Source: an uncultured Clostridia bacterium (lineage in GTDB: Bacteria > Bacillota > Clostridia > Lachnospirales > Lachnospiraceae). From it: a DNA stretch of 9,091 bases. The DNA is taken from NCBI GenBank assembly GCA_946405675.1, contig CAMJIC010000094.1, positions 1 through 9,091 of the forward strand. Direction: 5' to 3'. Shown in pieces: positions 7,497 through 9,091 of the stretch. Below the pieces are notes generated by a model, which saw only the letters and a list, made by a program, of their open reading frames with translations, did no database searches and was not told the DNA's origin. A program made the position numbers and the translations under genes. Every line of letters starts with the position of its first letter. Position 1 is the stretch's first letter.

Positions 7497-7582
7497 GACG
7501 CTGCGGATGCCCTCCTCGTGCAATCCATAGCCTGCCCGGCCACACGTAAGCCAGCCCGCTGATGGGGCAGCGACTTGTAACG

Positions 7583-8575
7583 TCACACCCCTATCACCGC
7601 CAGGACTGCGAATCCCGCTATGGAGACGAGTGTGGAGACCGACAGGGCTGATGAGACATAGACCCTTTGGTCTGCGTCGTCTGCGAAGACGGGGAGCACG
7701 AATGGCGGGGGAAGGAGGAACATAACGTTGATGGCGGCATCCAGCGCGGCGCCGGGCCAGATCAGGTGAAGGATTGCGATCAGGCACGTGCGGAGGATCA
7801 TCATGATCACGAAACGTACAGCTACGACCTTCAGGGTCGAGACCCATGGAATATCCCCCAGAACAAGGTCATAGCCGATGGTCAGCAGGATGATGGCGCT
7901 GGTCGGAGCGGAGACGAAATCCGTGCATGCGTCAAAGATCCGGCTGATCCCGGAGGATGCCATCGCCTGATAGATACCTGTTGCTCCCAGCAATACACCC
8001 GCTGCTATGGCGATGATGATCGGTGAAAGAAGCATCTCCCTAAGGAGTGCTGCCAAAGAGGGATTCCTGGCGGAATCCGGCATCTTGCCGACCGGACCTG
8101 CCGGCTTGCCAACGGCACCTGCCGCCTCATTCCCGGACAGGCCCAGCAGGATCTTATACAGGGTAAAGACGAACAATACCTGGCCCAGATCGATCCTGGC
8201 AAAGTCCGCAACCCTGTCACTGCCATAGAGCATGTTGAACAGGGCGTACCCAAGCATCCCGGCCTCGAAGCCTGTGGTCAGGAAGGGGACAAAGCGGGAT
8301 GTCAGATGAAACAGGCGGGCAGCGCATTTCCCCAATGCCCACGCGGCCACGCAGATGCCGAACATCATCAGCGGGATCACGACATCCATGAAGGTATACT
8401 TCGTCGTCGCAAAAGCACCCAGAAGCACCGCGGGAAGCGCGATGTTGACCACCACGCTCTTAAGCGCCCCGATCCCTTCCCGGGAAATGATCTTTCTGCT
8501 CCGGCAGATCATGCCGATCCCCAGCATGATCACCACCGGAAGGATCGTCTGAAGGATCTCGATCAGTCTTGTCAT
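7583..8575 (-). CDS. AEC family transporter (auxin efflux carrier-type permease)
   Basis: This 330-residue, very hydrophobic protein has about ten membrane segments arranged as two halves around a polar central loop at about 148-175 (SGNEAAGAVGKPAG and following). The N-terminal half has the family-like stretch VVVNIALPAVLLGAF (41-55) and GFEAGMLGYALF (102-113). The C-terminal half ends with NVMFLLPPPFVLPVFA (283-298) and STLVSIAGFAVLAVIGV, the region corresponding to the conserved last helices of the Mem_trans family. Members move small organic anions such as malate or related carboxylates; the substrate here is unknown. Length is normal for the family (about 300-330). The start ATG overlaps the stop of the PAS gene in an ATGA, with GGAG 12 nt and GAGG 3 nt upstream, so translation is probably coupled. 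No terminator with a U-tract follows; the gene runs directly into the fold-back element. Confidence 0.9.
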   Translation of the reverse strand: MTRLIEILQTILPVVIMLGIGMICRSRKIISREGIGALKSVVVNIALPAVLLGAFATTKYTFMDVVIPLMMFGICVAAWALGKCAARLFHLTSRFVPFLTTGFEAGMLGYALFNMLYGSDRVADFARIDLGQVLFVFTLYKILLGLSGNEAAGAVGKPAGPVGKMPDSARNPSLAALLREMLLSPIIIAIAAGVLLGATGIYQAMASSGISRIFDACTDFVSAPTSAIILLTIGYDLVLGDIPWVSTLKVVAVRFVIMMILRTCLIAILHLIWPGAALDAAINVMFLLPPPFVLPVFADDADQRVYVSSALSVSTLVSIAGFAVLAVIGV

Positions 8576-9091
8576 ACGCCTCTCTCTCTCCAGGCACGAA
8601 TGCCGGCGATCAGCTTCTCTCCGCCCTTCTCATGGACGGAAACGATCTTAAGCGTCACGCGCTTCGGGCTTCCATCGATCACCAGCCGGTAATTCAGCTG
8701 GAACATCTTTCCTCCGCGGATCTGATCCAGCACGTTATCCCTGGTAAATGCACTCAGGTATTGCGGCAGATCTTCGGCAAAAACCGTCTTTTTCGCGTCA
8801 ATAATCCCCTGGCGGAAGAAATCATCCCCTGTCTTTGCAAGCCCCAGTCTTTCATACTCATCCGAGGTACTGTACTCATAATATCTCCCGGTCTCAGGTT
8901 CAATGGTATACAGGCTCAGATAATCCCCGGACAATGCCATCACTCTGGTATATGCCGCTTCCTCCTGCCGGATCCGCTCTTCCTTCACCTGCGCCTTCAT
9001 CTGACGGTCCACAACACTGATCCCAATAATCAGATGGTCGCTGGATGGCTGCATCCGCATGATCTTCATATAGACATACATCGGCTTGCCG
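8572..9091 (-). CDS. PAS-domain sensory protein, C-terminal part (5' end outside the window)
   Basis: The reading frame is open to the window edge: codons Gly-Lys-Pro precede the first visible Met at 9081, so that Met is not the true start. The visible part begins with the last strands of a PAS domain (MYVYMKIMRM, then DHLIIGISVVD). A charged helical linker follows (RQMKAQVKEERIRQEEAA), then a second PAS-like domain (about 50-160 from the visible Met) that contains LSLYTIEPETGRYYEY, DFFRQGIIDAKKTVFAEDLP and FQLNYRLVIDG. Similar PAS modules occur in Lachnospiraceae diguanylate cyclases and histidine kinases, where a GGDEF or kinase domain usually follows. Here the protein stops right after the second PAS (GIRAWRERGV), so any output domain must lie upstream or be absent. 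The stop overlaps the AEC start by ATGA. The PAS assignment is fairly secure; the ligand and output are unknown. Confidence 0.8.
   Translation of the reverse strand, partial: GKPMYVYMKIMRMQPSSDHLIIGISVVDRQMKAQVKEERIRQEEAAYTRVMALSGDYLSLYTIEPETGRYYEYSTSDEYERLGLAKTGDDFFRQGIIDAKKTVFAEDLPQYLSAFTRDNVLDQIRGGKMFQLNYRLVIDGSPKRVTLKIVSVHEKGGEKLIAGIRAWRERGV

Larger units (their letters stand above)
7292..7577. repeat. Fold-back intergenic element with terminal and internal inverted repeats (repeat/MITE-like)
   Basis: This stretch of about 286 bp has no convincing gene. Its ends are an imperfect 11-bp inverted repeat (CAAGTCTTTGC at 7292-7302 against GCAGCGACTTG at 7567-7577, 9 of 11 pairs). Further in is a perfect 15-bp inverted repeat (7348-7362 against 7520-7534), flanked by a partly matching GAGGGC/GCCCTC. 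The centre holds two hairpins. One is at 7408-7440: GGCGCT/AGCGCC stacked on GCGTGTC/GGCACGC with a 3-nt loop. The other is at 7451-7496: GGTTCTAAGC against GCTAAGAACC, 9 of 10 pairs. The whole could form a branched structure in DNA or RNA. It resembles a short non-autonomous mobile or dispersed repeat, but only one copy is visible and no clear target-site duplication was found. Confidence 0.6.

Noticed and set aside
7292..7577. CRISPR array or tRNA/rRNA in the structured intergenic DNA
   Set aside because: There are no regularly spaced direct repeats and no tRNA cloverleaf or rRNA signature; the repeats are inverted, not direct.

Overview
The window looks like a chromosomal segment of a Gram-positive gut-type Clostridia bacterium, most likely Lachnospiraceae. 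The evidence is a fairly GC-rich sequence with a clean sigma-A-type promoter, a very large secreted GLUG-repeat surface protein held by a C-terminal membrane anchor, and a tandem PAS protein of a style common in that family. The family assignment is inference; no rRNA or marker gene is present.

All four genes lie on the minus strand, so the window reads from high to low coordinates. They form two translationally coupled pairs. Pair 1 (9091 to 7583) is the C-terminal part of a PAS-domain sensory protein, cut by the window edge, which overlaps by ATGA with an AEC-family (auxin efflux carrier-type) permease. A 434-bp intergenic region (7149-7582) follows. It holds a roughly 286-bp fold-back element with terminal and internal inverted repeats (7292-7577), then a near-consensus promoter (7267-7294), then a strong hairpin with a U-tract (7180-7253). 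Pair 2 (7148 to 85) is an MMPL/RND-type 12-TM transporter that overlaps by ATGA with a 1503-residue exported protein. Positions 1-84 are non-coding and hold a weak 14-nt periodic repeat.

The most interesting unit is pair 2. A proton-driven MMPL exporter is coupled to a giant cell-surface protein whose cysteine-rich GLUG beta-helix is split by an insert of about 560 residues with no cysteine. Helical segments stand at both ends of that insert and an acidic linker lies between them. The coupling suggests the two proteins work together at the envelope, with the second as a possible extracellular partner or scaffold for the exporter; this is inference. The promoter drives a transcript that enters a terminator-like hairpin within a few bases of the predicted start. 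Expression of the pair may therefore be attenuated, or the locus may make a separate RNA of about 80 nt.
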